This document shows positions 23,961 to 36,742 of a stretch of DNA of 64,000 bases, in pieces (position 1 is the stretch's first letter; each line of letters begins with the position of its first letter). Made by a program: the position numbers and the translations under genes. Source of the DNA: Berberis thunbergii (taxonomy: Eukaryota; Streptophyta; Magnoliopsida; Ranunculales; Berberidaceae); contig QNQO01008284.1 in the NCBI GenBank assembly GCA_003290165.1, forward strand, positions 62,001-126,000, given 5' to 3'. Below the pieces are notes generated by a model. It ran no database searches. It was not told the DNA's origin and worked only from the letters and a program-made list of their open reading frames with translations.

Positions 23961-24610
23961 GTTTTGGTGTATGCCACCTTCGGGTGTATGGCGCCTATGA
24001 GTGCGTTTGGAGGGGTGAGACCCTCAATCATGGATATTCAATATTGGTTTGATCATGTTTGCTGGAAACTGGTTGCTTGTTTTTGTTCGTGTTTGTTGTG
24101 GTCGACTCAGATTTTATGAAATCTTCACCGAGGTGGAAAATTGTTGAAAACAGAGTTGAAGAAGAAGAACCTGATGGAAGTTTCAAGCTTGTCAGTAGTG
24201 ATTGTCGGCAACATAGTGGCGGCGAAGATGTCAGCAACACTCGATATTGATGATTGTAACAACTGGAACTTGCTAGATTGTGAAGATACATGGTTGGAAT
24301 TTGTTGGCAGCCAACATGGTTGAAGAATAGGCTAAGAAGAAGGAAGTAGAAGAGAGAAGAAAGTGGTAGAAGGGTTTCCACCACCTCTTCAGTCTATAAT
24401 AGGAGGGGTTTCCCCTTCTTCATCATCCTCCAATCGAATATGTGAGTGAGTATTTCTCTTGTTATGGTTCTTCCTTTTGTGGGTATGTGAGAGAAGAAAG
24501 AAAGGGAGGTGAGAGGAGAGAAAAAGTTGTTGTTTTGTTTGTGTGTGTGATATACGTACCCGTGTATATTTGTGTGGTGTCATTTAGATACGTGTATTGT
24601 GTTATCTTCA
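23961..24610. other. No gene recognised
   Basis: This may be residual Copia sequence. There are purine-rich stretches (24,325-24,380 and 24,485-24,530) with no family signature on either strand. Confidence 0.45.
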
Positions 24611-25922
24611 TAGGGATGGCAATGGGGTGGATTTTCACGGATATCCGCCCCACCCAATCCGTTTGGGGCGGTTATGGATATGCTTAAACAAATTTTGGGG
24701 CGGATACGGATATCCAAACAACATTCATCAAATATTCGGGGCGGATACGGATTTAGCCATATCCGCCCCATGGATATTCGTTTAAGTATGGAAATTACAA
24801 AAATACCCTTGGTCCTTAAAAAAATAACCCTAAGTATTTTTTCCTTTCCTTTTTCTTCCTCTCTCCGTCATTTATTCTTTTCGTCTTTAGTGAGAAAGCC
24901 ACCCGCCACCCTCGTCTCCTCACTGGCATGCAACAGCCAGTTATCTCCGCCTCCATCACCAGTCACCCCATCTCCTCACTAGCATGCAACATCCAGTCAT
25001 CTCCGCCTAAAAAGGAAAAATATACCCTAACCCTAGATCTCTCATCCTCAAGAACCTTGGTGGCCTCCAAGACCTTGCCTCCGATCTTCTCCGCGACAGC
25101 AAGAGCTCGACCTACGTATTGTGCCATGAACTCTTTGTAAGCTGTGATCGATGGATCTAGCGTTGCAAGATCTCTTGATGAGAGTGAAAAGGTTCAAGAT
25201 GATATTGATTGAAGTCCTCTACTGCTTCAAGATCTAGCTTCACGTCCTCTACTGTTGCAAGATCTAACTTCATCTCTTCTACTGCTGCAAGATCTCTTGA
25301 TGAGAGTGAAAGCGATAAGGATCTAGCTTCACGTCCTCTTCTGCTGCAAGATCTCTTGATGTCGATTGAAGTCCAAATGATGATGATGCTGATGAGAGTG
25401 AAAGCGATTCGAGACGAGCCATGGTATTTCAGATGAAGAGGAGAACACTAAGAGAGGGAAAACAAAAGGAAGAGATTGAAGATTAGGTGATAAAAAATAA
25501 GCAAAATCTAACAATGGGCATTTGAAGAGAAGGTCTTGAAAACCATGGTATTATGGATCTGCAATTGTTGTGCTAGTGTTGTTATGTTTAGATTCAAGTT
25601 TCAAATTTGACAGATCTAAATTTGGGATAATCTAATTAGGTTTTTGTATTCAAATCTAAAAAATATACTACTTTTTGTTTCAGTTATGGATTTGGAGCAT
25701 GTGATAAGCAAATAAAATTAATAATTGATCTGTAACTATTGAATCAAGTGATTTATCTCAATGAGTTTGTCAGGTGGATCTGAAAAACATTCTTCTTTTC
25801 TTCTGGGTTAGAGAATTTTTTTTTTTTTGGAAAATAAAGGGTTAAGCGGGGTGGGGCGGATATCCGTATATCCAACTGGGCCGGGGACGGGTTTGCCTAA
25901 ATCAGCCCCATTGCCATCCCTA
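24611..25922. mobile_element. Non-autonomous hAT-like element with TAGGGATGGCAA ends
   Basis: The left end TAGGGATGGCAATGGGG at 24,611 is the inverse of the right end CCCCATTGCCATCCCTA finishing at 25,922. Just inside both ends are arrays built on GGGGCGGATACGGATATCC (24,625-24,785 and 25,848-25,905). The interior has tandem copies of TCCTCTACTGCTGCAAGATC (25,150-25,370) and no transposase. I find no good 8-bp target duplication (TATCTTCA against GACTCTCC), so hAT assignment is by end sequence only. Confidence 0.6.
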
Positions 25923-26695
25923 GACTCTCCAGTTATATTCTTTGATCTCAATAGTAAAGTTGTTCTCTTTGCCCATGGACGTAGGCAAAATGTTGAACCT
26001 TGTAAATTGTTTGTCTCCAATATTAGTTGTATTGCTTTGTAAGTTTGCATTTCGGTATTTGTAAAGCTTCTACACATAACAAAACTATTAGATCCTCCGC
26101 CAAATCACAAAACACTTTTACACGTTCCTTCAAACCTAAACTGTGAAAGTGAACACGAAGCAACTCAACACAGGATATACAACAACAATAACGCAGATGG
26201 AAGATCCTCTATTTAACATAACTTACTATAAAACAAGATCTTATATGGGGAAGGTCAATCCAACGGCACCCAAAATGAAACATCACCTCGAGAACCCAAA
26301 ACACCTACCTACAATTCCTTCCCAAAAAAAAAAAAACCCTTATGCACACTTCAACACCAATAATAAACCAAAAAGAAAAAAATAAAATAAAATTGGTAAT
26401 ATGTTCGCCTTCAAAACATTAAGGGGAAACATAGTAACACCTTTTGAAAACACAATATTCATTTATTTTCTCTTCAAAAGCACCGGTAGCATCAAAGGCG
26501 AAGCAACACCGCGGTAAAACAAATGACTAAATTAAGGAATATCTGATCACCATCCGTTCTCAGCTTATTGCGAAAAAAAACAAAATGAGGCGTCCAAAAC
26601 TTTTGGAATACAAAGATAAATGAGAAGAGGCATCTGAAAATAAAGGACATGCCAAAGTAATGGTAAAAATAAATTCACTTGGGGGAATTCTAATT
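25923..26695. other. Intergenic, no gene recognised
   Basis: A/T-rich sequence with an A-run at 26,322-26,335. Open frames here are short and unsupported. Confidence 0.5.
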
Positions 26696-26803
26696 GGCGA
26701 GGAAACGCGTGAGGGAGGGTGGTGGAACCCTCCATTCCCCTTGAGATGCATGATTGCACACATCTCGAAGGGGATGGAGCCCCCCCCCGCGCATTTCCTC
26801 GCC
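26696..26803. mobile_element. Small MITE, second copy with GGCGAGGAAAC ends
   Basis: It starts GGCGAGGAAACGCG and ends CGCATTTCCTCGCC. The interior contains an inner inverted pair (CTCCATTCCCCTTGAGATG against CATCTCGAAGGGGATGGAG). It is related in ends and layout, but not in interior, to 11,328-11,452. Confidence 0.65.
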
Positions 26804-29373
26804 ACTTGAGAACAAAACATGATGACTCTAGGCTTTTTAGGAAAGTTTGGGGAACATGTACTACCTTATGTACTTATAATATTAAACAATGCATATTAAA
26901 CTTTTAATCATGCCTAAGAAATCATGTAATATACAAATAGAGCTTTTAACTCACCAAATATTATTGTTTTACCCAACGAGTGGTAAATCTTCAACTTTAA
27001 TTCTCTACGATGCCAGGAGGACTCTTAATTCATGTTTTTCTACTCATATTTATATCTATCGGCAGCTTAATTCATGGATAACTTGGCCGTAGTGATAGAT
27101 GTTTTCAATTTATGAGGTGATTTTAATTGAAAAAAATTGCGTGATAAAAATAAATAAATAAAAAACTTTGAGCCCCATGAGATGTTGCTTAAACTATCCT
27201 CCTCACAGTCACAAGAGAGGATCAACACAATTAGATTAAATAATTTACCACAAATATTAAAGAAAAACAAAACCCCCTTAATAAACTACAACTAAACATT
27301 TCATTTGCTGGTGGGGCAAGGTCAAACCATTTTCTCGTGACATCATCCGCAAAACTATTTTATTACCACTGCCACGTGCCAACCCATGCTGCTTTCAGTT
27401 CCAACAGATAAACCAAACCTAACCTAATAAAAAATCCAAATCGTCACCTCACTCTCCCATCCGTCCATCTATTCCTCGATATTCACACTTAACAACTCAA
27501 TTTGTTACACATCTCTGTCAACAATCATAGCAAACACCCAGACTACGAAGAAGGCAATGAACATCGCGGCGTAAGTTAGTAACAGCAGTTTACTTTTCTT
27601 TCTTTTTTTTTTTTTTTTTTGTGGCCTCGTCACACATACCGCATGACACTCACTACTCAATGACCACTGTTTTTCTCTCTCTCTCTAAAACTCATCATTT
27701 ATTCATGGCCATGGCTTCCTTGCTCTACTGACTTTACTCTGCAGGTTGCATTCATTGCACCTCCACCTCCACCTCCACCTCCCATTAAATACTCTTTCTC
27801 TCTTTAGCTCTCCACTCTTTCGCTGCAACTTGCTATTCTACAACTTCTTTCCTTTCAATTGAAGTAAAGTTTCTCCACCGTGATTCATTCACGGTACTTC
27901 AATCTCTATTTTTAATTTTCTGATATTTAGAAAAATTTAGGTCGTTGAAGATGTGATCATGTTCTTTTTGTCGATACAGAAGAGCGAGCCTGAAAATTTT
28001 ACAGGTTCTTTCTCTTCCGCTTTAAAGAAACTCAGATTTGCTCATCATGTCTCTAGTTTTTCTACTATTAGCGAAACAAACATCACTGCTACTTGTATGT
28101 TTGCTAGTTCGTAAAAAGAAAATGAAAATAGACGAGTAGATCGTTGTGAGATTTGGTAATTTAATCAAACATTTTTGTGCAATTCAGATGTTTGAGACTT
28201 TGTTTTCGATGAATTCGAAGATCTGGAGTTTCTGATGAGAATTATTTTACCAAAGTGACAACTGTTACGGATTCTAATTTTCTTTGTTTGTGTTTGTTCA
28301 CTAGTAAACTCTACTGTTTGTTTTGTGAATTGTTTAAGAAGAAAAACCATTTTGAAAATTTCTTATCAAACACTTTGAAACTTTTCTCGGGTTTTGCGAT
28401 CGTGGAGTGCCATTCTCTCGTCTTTTCTGCTTTTTCTATGCTCTGCTTTTCGTCATTCTTCCAAGATTCATCTCATTCTTTGCTGTTTTCCATGGTGAGT
28501 GGAGACCTAAAGGCGCGATTCGGTGCTCCTTTTCAAATTTGCTTTCAGTTCTTTTAAAATCTCCGCTTAAAATATAATAACTTTCATGTTTCTTTTGCAA
28601 CCACTGTGAATGAGATTATGATTGTGTTTTCTCTCAAATTTTCACTCTAGGTTTTGTTGTGAGGAGAGTTGCAGAAGAATTCGATCGCATAATTATGCGG
28701 CGTTTTTTTGAATTGTAAGCTTAGGTGACTTGATTGAGATCTTCGTGTTTTTTTTTTTTTAAGTGGAATTATTAGTAGATGAGATGGTTTGATGCTCAAT
28801 TTTGTTTCGTGTTTTCTTGAAAGATACGTTATTGTGAATCAGACTCCCTGTTTTTCTGTCTTGTATGTTTGTTTAGTAGTTTTAAATTTTACTGCGGTCA
28901 ATTAGTGTTCTTTCGTTCGCCATTTTGTTTTCCATTCTGGACGAAGGATGGAAGGAATGAAGGTGGTTTTATCTGTTTTTTTTATTCCAATTGGCGTGGT
29001 TTTGGCCTCTATAGTAGTTCCTGGAATCTTTATTAAATACCAGTCCTTTCTTATCTATTATGATATTGTTCAATTAAGAATATACTAAACACTAATATTA
29101 TCTCGTTTTGCACCGGGATTCTCTTATCGGTGTTTGCATTTCATGTGCTGAATCCACATGTCGTCAAGAAGGATCAAGCTCCTGGTTGAATATTTCTTTT
29201 TTCTGTTGTGTAGGTTGGAATTACATCAATTGCATGTGCTAGAATCTTCAGAAGTTGGACGATCCCCCGGTTGACTGCCTAAACGTGTTGGAATTTTAAC
29301 TGAGCTTCGTGTCACTTAAGCTTTGTACTCATACCAATTTTTGTGAGGATGTCTTCCTTTTTGGTTTGACCAG
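26804..29373 (+). promoter_or_regulatory. Intergenic, promoter and probable intron-containing 5' leader of the PP2C gene
   Basis: Positions 26,804-27,700 show no gene. A CACCTC microsatellite lies at 27,762-27,783 next to a CT-rich stretch (27,785-27,850) typical of plant TATA-less start regions, although ATTAAATAC at 27,784 could act as a weak TATA. A 5' UTR intron is likely: a donor CACGGTACTT at about 27,891 and an acceptor TTGTGTAGGTTGG at about 29,213. The stretch between them is T-rich, as plant introns are. These boundaries are inferred, not proven. Confidence 0.45.
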
Positions 29374-32300
29374 ATGGGGGGTTGTGTTTCAGTTAGTGGT
29401 GGTGGCGGAGGTAGTAGGAGGAATGGAGGGAAGATCTCGTTCTCATGTTTAGGTTTGGGATCGGTGAACAGGAGAAGTAAGAGATCTTACTCAGATCATG
29501 TTACTACTTTGCAACACTTACCTTATGTACCCAACAGGATTTTCACCAATGGGAAGAGCAGAACTTCTTGTATTTTCACTCAGCAAGGTCGAAAGGGAAT
29601 TAATCAGGATGCCATGATTGTGTGGGAAGTAAGTTCTATTTATCATATCAAGGCACCTCTTTGTGCATCTTCCCATGTAAATATTTTTTTTTGTTAAATT
29701 GTACATGTTCTTGCAATGTAGGATTTCGATTCAGAAGATGCAATATTTTGTGGTGTCTTTGATGGACATGGCCCTCATGGCCATCTTGTTGCTAGGAAGG
29801 TGAGGGATTCACTGCCATTGAAATTACTCTCCTTCCTGCAAACGTATGAATCAGGAGCGAATGGATCTAGTACTAGTTGTTTTAATAAAAGAAAGACTTT
29901 GGATGTTGGAAATTCTGAAGAAGGCGTCTCAAATGAGGATCAACTTAGCTCTTCATGGAGGGACTCTTTTCTTAAGTCATACAAAGCCATGGACAAGGAG
30001 CTGAAGTCCCATCCTACCTTGGATTGCTTTTGCAGTGGCAGCACTGCCATCACTATAGTGAAGCAGGTGATTAAGAGATCCATCACCCAACTTTCCTTTC
30101 ACTAGTCGTTCTCTCACATCTCTTACTAATACCTTTAATTCATACTATTCAAGGGGATGAATCTATTTATGGGATACATTGGGGATTCTAGAGCAATTTT
30201 GGGTTCTAAAGACAGCAACAATTCTATGATTGCGGTACAGCTAACGGTTGATCTGAAACCTGATTTGCCAAGTATGTCTTCCCATAGCAAGTTTAATTAA
30301 CAAATGCTACTAAATCTTACTTCTTACAATCCTCATTTATTGTAGGGGAAGCTGAGCGCATTAAAAGGTGCAAAGGAAGGGTTTTTGCACTGCAAGATGA
30401 ACCAGAAGTCCCCAGAGTTTGGTTGCCATTTGATGATGCCCCTGGGTTAGCAATGGCTAGGGCATTTGGTGATTTCTGTTTGAAGGATTATGGTGTGATC
30501 TCTATACCTGAATTCTCTCACAGGGTACTCACAGAAAGTGATCAATTCATTGTTCTTGCATCTGATGGGGTAAGCAGATCTGCTTATGAATATGGAAGCA
30601 ATTTTGCATTGATTTTTTATCCACTACTTGTCAATTTTGGATTATGAGAACAATAACGAAACTTTGATTAATAACATGGACATTTCGAAGTTTGAAAGGT
30701 TTTGGGTTTTGCAGAAACAAAATAAATAAATAATAATAATAAAATAAAAGGCCTCTAGATGTGTTATGGTAGAAATCCTAGTAGTAAAAATCATGCACCC
30801 GAGATTCCATTCCTTCCTCTAACACTAGAGCGCAATGCCAATGCTAACTAGCTTAGTTGGCAAGATCGGATATCAAAAACCTAAATTTAAGATGCATGTA
30901 CCATAAAGTATAGTGTGTTGTATGATACGGTGTAAAATTCAATGTATCTTGTAAAAATATATATTAAAGCATATAAAAAGCATAAATAAGACTTATTCAA
31001 GCAAAGGAGGTTCCAAAAACATTTCCATGTAACATGTATTAGCAAGCTATTGGTTATCATACGGACCTTTACATCACTTGTACAAGGACGGTACATCCTT
31101 ACATCATCCTATATTGGTATATCTCAAGACATTGATAACTATGCTTTTGATTCGTCATTGGAAAAATAGAGCTTTACACTCATGAATTCAATTGCTTAAC
31201 AATAAGAATTGCGTCCACGGAACTCTTCCTCCAGCTCCTTCTGTATCTAACTACAGCAATTTTCAACCTAGATTAAGACTAAAATCAATCTTCCCAAGCA
31301 AACTTCAGCCCAACTAAAGATTGGTGTCTTTGCATCCTCTGTTCTGGGCATGCTCTAATCTATACCCTACAGAAGCATGCATGCCCATTTATTACAAATC
31401 TATATATATATATATGGAAGTGTGTACAGCCACTGTTTACATATCTATTCATGAAAGAATCAGGGAGTCTGTTCATAATTTGCACTTGTGGCTTTGGTAC
31501 TATCTTAATTTCTTACTTTAGCTGGGATTTGGAGTTCACTAAAACAGTTAAAAAGGGGAGAAGACATGTTATGATTTTGTTTCACTTTGTATTGACCCTT
31601 CCTTAGTTCTTTTAAATCTGAGTGTCTTAAAATGTCGAACAAAATTTGCACTAGTGACTTTGGGACTATCTTAATTTCTTACTTTAGCTGGGATTTTGAG
31701 TTCACTAAAACAGTTAAAAAGGAGAGAAGACGTGTTATGATTTCGTTTCATTTTGTATTGACCCTCCTTGATTAGTTCTTTTAAATCTGAGCGTCTTAAA
31801 ATGTCGAACAAAATTTATTGTGTTAAGTGTTAACTACCATGGACATAGGAACAATGCCCTGCTTTCAGTGTCTTAACCCAACGCCCCTTTTCAACATACT
31901 CCACCATCACCACCAATGTGAATTTTTCTGCAGTTAGATGAAGATGACAAATGTTTAGTAGTAAAATTCATGAAAAATGCTACTGTTCAAATTATTAACT
32001 GTAGGATAGAGGGTAGAGACAACAGGGATAGCAATAAGGACATTTGCTTCATAATTTTGTTCATTTATGTATTGTATAGCATCATAATCCTATAAGATTG
32101 ATAGAAAGTGTGGTTCTAAGTCTGAGCGACAGTTGATTAAAGATTTATATTTTAAAAATGAATTTAGGATGAGGTTTATTTGATGATTAAGATTTATATT
32201 TTAAAAATGAATTTAGGATGAGGTTTATTTGATGATTTAAGAGTTGCGGGATATGAAGGTTTGGGGCAGTATAAGGTCCAAGTGTGACGACACTCCCCAT

Positions 32301-32943
32301 AGCTGTCATTTATCAAACAGCTAGGTAAGTGGCTGGCAGATGGTGGGCTCCCTTTGTGAGATATTGACAATGAAAGATACCCATGCTCCATTATCGTCTC
32401 CTCTTATTTTCCATTTTCACTCCACCTAATTAGTAAGTTGTCACATGGATCATGTCTTTATCCATACAGGTTTGGGACGTATTGAGTAACGAGGAAGTGG
32501 TGGACATTGTATCCTCTGCCCCAACTCGATCATCAGCTGCACGTATTCTAGTTGATGCAGCTGCTCGTGAGTGGAAACTCAAGTACCCTACTTCGAAAAT
32601 GGATGATTGCGCTGTAGTTTGCTTGTATTTAGATGGAAAAATGGATTCAGAATCTGAGGCAGATGACCAAGGCTATTCCGTAGGAACTGATCATAGCCAT
32701 GCTTCTTGTGCTGCGAATGATACAGACGAAGGCCAGAACCCAGAACCATCCCTACAGAGAAACTTTACAGTCAGATCAGCTGAAGACAGCGATCCTAACA
32801 ATAGAGTACAGGTGGTTGAGGATGAAGATAATGCTACAAGTATAGTAGGCGAAGATCAGAATTGGTCTGGTTTGGAAGGGGTGACCAGAGTAAATTCACT
32901 TGTTCAACTTCCTAGATTTTCCGGAGAAAAACCAAGCACCTGA
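29374..32943 (+). CDS. Protein phosphatase 2C, clade E (PP2C52-like)
   Basis: Five coding exons: 29,374-29,628, 29,722-30,066, 30,154-30,271, 30,346-30,569 and 32,470-32,943. The introns are GT-AG and together give 471 codons in one frame plus TGA. It is a Ser/Thr phosphatase using two metal ions. Metal-binding motifs are DGHG (residues 99-102), GDSR (210-213), ARAFGD (277-282), ASDGVWD across exons 4/5 (311-317) and MDDCAV (358-363). The N-terminus MGGCVS fits N-myristoylation at Gly2, with Cys4 as a possible palmitoylation site, so it is probably membrane-attached. The block SCIFTQQGRKGINQDAMIVW is typical of plant clade E PP2Cs such as Arabidopsis PP2C52. Intron 4 is long (1.9 kb) and holds two tandem duplications. 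A Copia LTR begins 286 bases after the stop. All key residues are present, so I take it as functional. Confidence 0.95.
31481..31814. repeat. Tandem duplication of about 166 bp in PP2C intron 4
   Basis: Positions 31,481-31,646 and 31,647-31,814 are about 93% alike by eye. Shared words include CTATCTTAATTTCTTACTTT and AATGTCGAACAAAATTT. There is no coding potential. Confidence 0.9.
32134..32234. repeat. Tandem duplication of about 51 bp in PP2C intron 4
   Basis: Two nearly identical copies of a unit containing AAGATTTATATTTTAAAAAT and AGGATGAGGTTTATTTGATG stand head to tail. It looks like a recent slippage or replication duplication. Confidence 0.9.
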
Positions 32944-33229
32944 TTTTCTCGTTTGAACTCACTTTCTGAGGGCATTACCGATTGATTTTGTTGTAATTCC
33001 ACTGACATGAACCTCAGAAATGCTGATAATTAAAAATTTGGCTTCTTTGGTGTCATTATGTTTGAAAATTTGTGTTCTATTCGCTGTCAATTTCATTTAT
33101 TAATCATGTGCAAAGAATTGTTCAGGCCGAAAGGGAAAAAATGTTTAATGCCAGGCTATTCCTCTCCTCAAAAGAAACTAATTCTGTAGCCCACTCAAGG
33201 TATTACACTTTTAATATCTGATTTAGTTT

Positions 33230-33422
33230 TGTTATAATCTAAGACAAATTATGATATGAGAAAGTTCTGTATATTTCACACAAAAGAATTGTACAATGTA
33301 CATTGTTTATATAGACATTCTAATGTCTGATTAGCTAGCAAAACAAACTAACAGACAGCTTAACAAACAAACAAACTAACTAACTAATTTACACTTCTTG
33401 ATTCCTCTGTTATTGCTTAACA
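33230..33422 (-). repeat. 3' LTR of Copia 1
   Basis: 193 bp, TG...CA ends. It differs from the right LTR by transitions in AGACAAATTAT, CATTGTTTA and CACTTCTTG and by an extra AAACAAAC. Confidence 0.95.
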
Positions 33423-33441
33423 TACCCCCTCAAACTAAGTG
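33423..33441 (-). other. Polypurine tract of Copia 1
   Basis: TACCCCCTCAAACTAAGTG on the plus strand gives a purine tract (GAGGGGGTA) on the minus strand directly before the 3' LTR, the plus-strand primer site for Copia replication. Confidence 0.8.
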
Positions 33442-33453
33442 TAGATGCATCTA

Positions 33454-35496
33454 TTACACTAAATTTGTCACGCAACAATAAGAACCTTGAACGACCAATT
33501 GCTTTAGTGAAAATTGATCAGTAGCTTGAATATGATGGACATGAACAACTTTGCGAGCAACTTTTTCACGAACAAAATAAATGTCAATCTCAATATGTTT
33601 AGTTCTAGAATGAAGCACTGGATTAGCACTAAGCATGACAGTGCTCTTGTTATCACACCAGATATTTGGAGTTGAGCAACCAATCCTTAACTCATGAAAC
33701 AGAGTTTGCAGCCATGTTAATTCAGCTGTAACAGATGCTAGACTTCTGTATTCCGCTTCGGTGCTGCTTCGAGAGACAGTGTTTTGCTTCTTGGACGACC
33801 AGGATATGAGATTATCACCCAGATACACACAATAACCTGATGTAGATCTCCTATCATTAGGATCAGATGCTCAATCAGCATCACAGTATCCACTTAACTG
33901 AAATGAAGGAGTTGGAACAATGTGAAGTCCAAAGTTGGGTGTAGCCTTGAGGTACCTCAAAATTCTTTTCACCACTCTCCAGTGTGACTCAAGAGGAGCC
34001 TGCATGAATTGGCAAACACGATTTACTGAATATGCAATTTCAGGCCTAGTAATTGTGACATATTGTAATGCTCCCACAATACTGCGATATAGCTGAACAT
34101 CTCGGACTGGATCACTACCTGTAGCAAATAATTTCTCCCCACCACTCATGGGAGTAGGCAGTCCATTAGCATACTGCATCTTGGCTCTACACAAGAGATC
34201 ACCAATATATTTGGACTGAGATAAAAACAACCCATTGATAGTGTGCTGCACTTGAATACCAAGGAAGAAATGAACAAGTCCTAAATCTTTTAAAAAGAAC
34301 TGAGCATTCAGCTGTTGGATGATTTGGGACACAGAATGAGAGTCAGCACCAGTGATGAGTATATCATCAACATAGACAAGAAGAAAAATAGGAGAGGGAG
34401 TATGTCTGATGAACAAGGATGAATCAGACTTTGTAGACTCAAAACCAAGCATGAGGAGTGTATGTTGAAGCTTGTCAAACCATGCCCGAGGAGCCTGCTT
34501 GAGGCCATATAATGCCTTATGAAGCTTGCAAACAACCTTAGGTCGTGAAGGATCTATAAACCCAAGGGGTTGCATCATGTAAACCTGCTCTTGTAGATCC
34601 CCATTCAAAAAGGCATTGTTGATATCTAACTGGAATATAGACCAGCCATATGTAACTGCCACTGTGAGCATAACCCGTATAGTAGTTGGCTTCACAACTG
34701 GACTAAAGGTCTTTGAATAGTCAAAGCCAGCCACCTGTTGAAATCCTCTAGCCACTAACCTGGCTTTATACCTGTGCACAGTGCCATCAGAATTATGCTT
34801 AACCTTGAGAAGCCATCGACACCCAACTACATATCTATCTTTGGGAAGATCCACTAGAGACCATGTATTATTTCGAAGTAATGCCATATATTCATCTTGC
34901 ATTGCAGACATCCAGTGTGGAGTGTCCAAAGCTTCCTGAAGACTAGATGGGGCAGTAGTAGAAGCCATGTAAACTTTGGGTTTGTAAATTCCTGCTTTCG
35001 ACCTTGTGAGCATAGGATGACCAGGAGCAGTAGTAGGAACAGGAGTAGGAGCAGTAGGTAACAAAGCAGGACTAGACATAGTCTGTGATGTGCCAGTAGT
35101 AGGAGGAGTAGTAGTAGGATTATTTACTGGACTAGAAAAAGGACTAGCATCAGGATGACATGAAGGAACCAGTGGACTAGAAGAGGGATTCTGATCAGGA
35201 ATAGGAATGACAGCAGGAGTAGGAAAAATATCAGTAGGAGTAGAGGTAGAAAGACTGTGCCATTTGACATATGGAAAAGAGTATTCATTGAATAGAACAT
35301 CACGAGAAATGTAAACTCTGCCAGTAGAAGACAGACATTTGTACCCTTTGTGTTGTAGACTATAGCCAAGGAATACACATTCATCTGATCGAAATTGAAG
35401 TTTAGTAGAATTGTAGGGCCTGATATTAGGGAAACAGGAACACCCAAACACTTTGAAATTATGATACTCAGGAACTTTGTGAAATAGAGTTTCATA
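33454..35496 (-). pseudogene. Copia 1 reverse transcriptase-RNase H coding part
   Basis: The frame enters from the hAT junction with YETLFHKVPEYHNFKVFGC. The RVT_2 domain follows: GCRWLLKVKHNSDG, RYKARLVARGFQQ, QLDINNAFLNGDL, KALYGLKQAPRAWFDKL and the catalytic LLVYVDDILITG. RNase H follows with VSRSSTEAEYRSLA and HSRTKHIEIDIYF. One premature TGA at 33,868-33,870 replaces the conserved Trp in the CDAD-W-ASDP block (a G-to-A transition), so RNase H is cut off. Otherwise the frame is open over 570 codons. Confidence 0.93.
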
Positions 35497-35504
35497 TGGT
35501 GAAC

Positions 35505-36734
35505 TAGGGGTGGGCATCCCATCCCGTGATCCCGTTCCCGTCCCGATCCCGTCCCGTCCCGTCCCGTCCCGATTTTTTCGGATCTTAATGGGATTGAATA
35601 ATTTCATCCCGATCCCGTCCCGTCCCGATCTAGAATGGGATGGGATGAGATGAAGATTTTCAATCCCGTCCTGTCCCGAACTAATTTATTAATATTAAGT
35701 TGAAGATTATTAACCTTCTCTTCCTCATTAAAGAGTTAAATAGACAACGTGTTTTGATCTCTCCGCAGAAATGACATGTAATAGTTAAATATAATTGTTA
35801 ATAGACAACATGTTTTGATCTCAACAAGAGAAATAAAGAGTGCTGAAATCCAAGGCTGCAACTTCGATAGATAGATTTTACGTTCAAAATAATTCAACTA
35901 TCTATAGTCAATTTAAACGAAGTTAGATTATATAGAGCAGAGGAATGTATCTGGATACAACCTAAGTTTTACATACAGAGGGTATATCAAAATATCAGTT
36001 TTTTTTACTGACCGATATGCTAAGTATATCAATTTCCTATCGCTGGGGAAACCATAAACCAAAAAGGCATAGAAATAGTAAGAGCAAAAATTTATTTGGT
36101 TTTTGTACTTGATAGAATGCTAACAGATCGAAGAACACTCATTGATAGACTTCAATATATGTAATACGCACATAATATACGTAGCCAATGCTCATCAGAC
36201 CAAGCCTGGATCCAATGGTGAAAAAATATATTAATCTTCCAAACAGGAATGTTGTGCAAAATGGAAAAATCTATAACCCTCTTGGCCAAACAAATCACCA
36301 TATTCAGACAGAATGCTCGATATCCCACAAAAATACATTGATCACTTTTGGGCACGGACAAATTACAAAAAATAAGAGATTGGCAGTTTTATCAAGAATC
36401 TACAGGTGGTTTAAAACTTCCAAATACCAAATTAGAACTCATAGCCAATTACTCATTCTAACCAATGGAAGATCATAAGTCCTAAAACCACTACCTTCAA
36501 TATATAAGACACCTACTGGGGCATACATTTAAAACTTCCAAATACCAAATTAGAACTCATAGCCAATTGCAAGTGAAGAAGATTAGCACGCTGATCCCGT
36601 CCCATCCCGTCCCGTCCCGAACCCGTTTGGGATGGGACGAGGTCGGGATGAGGTTTTTCCCATCCCGTCCCGTCCCGATCCCGTATGAACGGGATGGGTA
36701 TATCTTGTCCCATCCCGTCCCGTGCCCACCCCTA
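35505..36734. mobile_element. Non-autonomous hAT element inserted in Copia 1
   Basis: It starts TAGGGGTGGGCA and ends TGCCCACCCCTA. A perfect 8-bp duplication TGGTGAAC (35,497-35,504 and 36,735-36,742) flanks it, as for hAT elements. Length is 1,230 bp. Both subterminal regions are arrays of CCCGTCCCGATCCCG-type words (35,514-35,680 and 36,590-36,725). A 38-bp direct repeat starting AAAACTTCCAAATACCAAAT occurs at 36,413 and 36,531. There is no transposase. Removing the element plus one duplication restores the Copia reading frame across the junction. Confidence 0.95.
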
Positions 36735-36742
36735 TGGTGAAC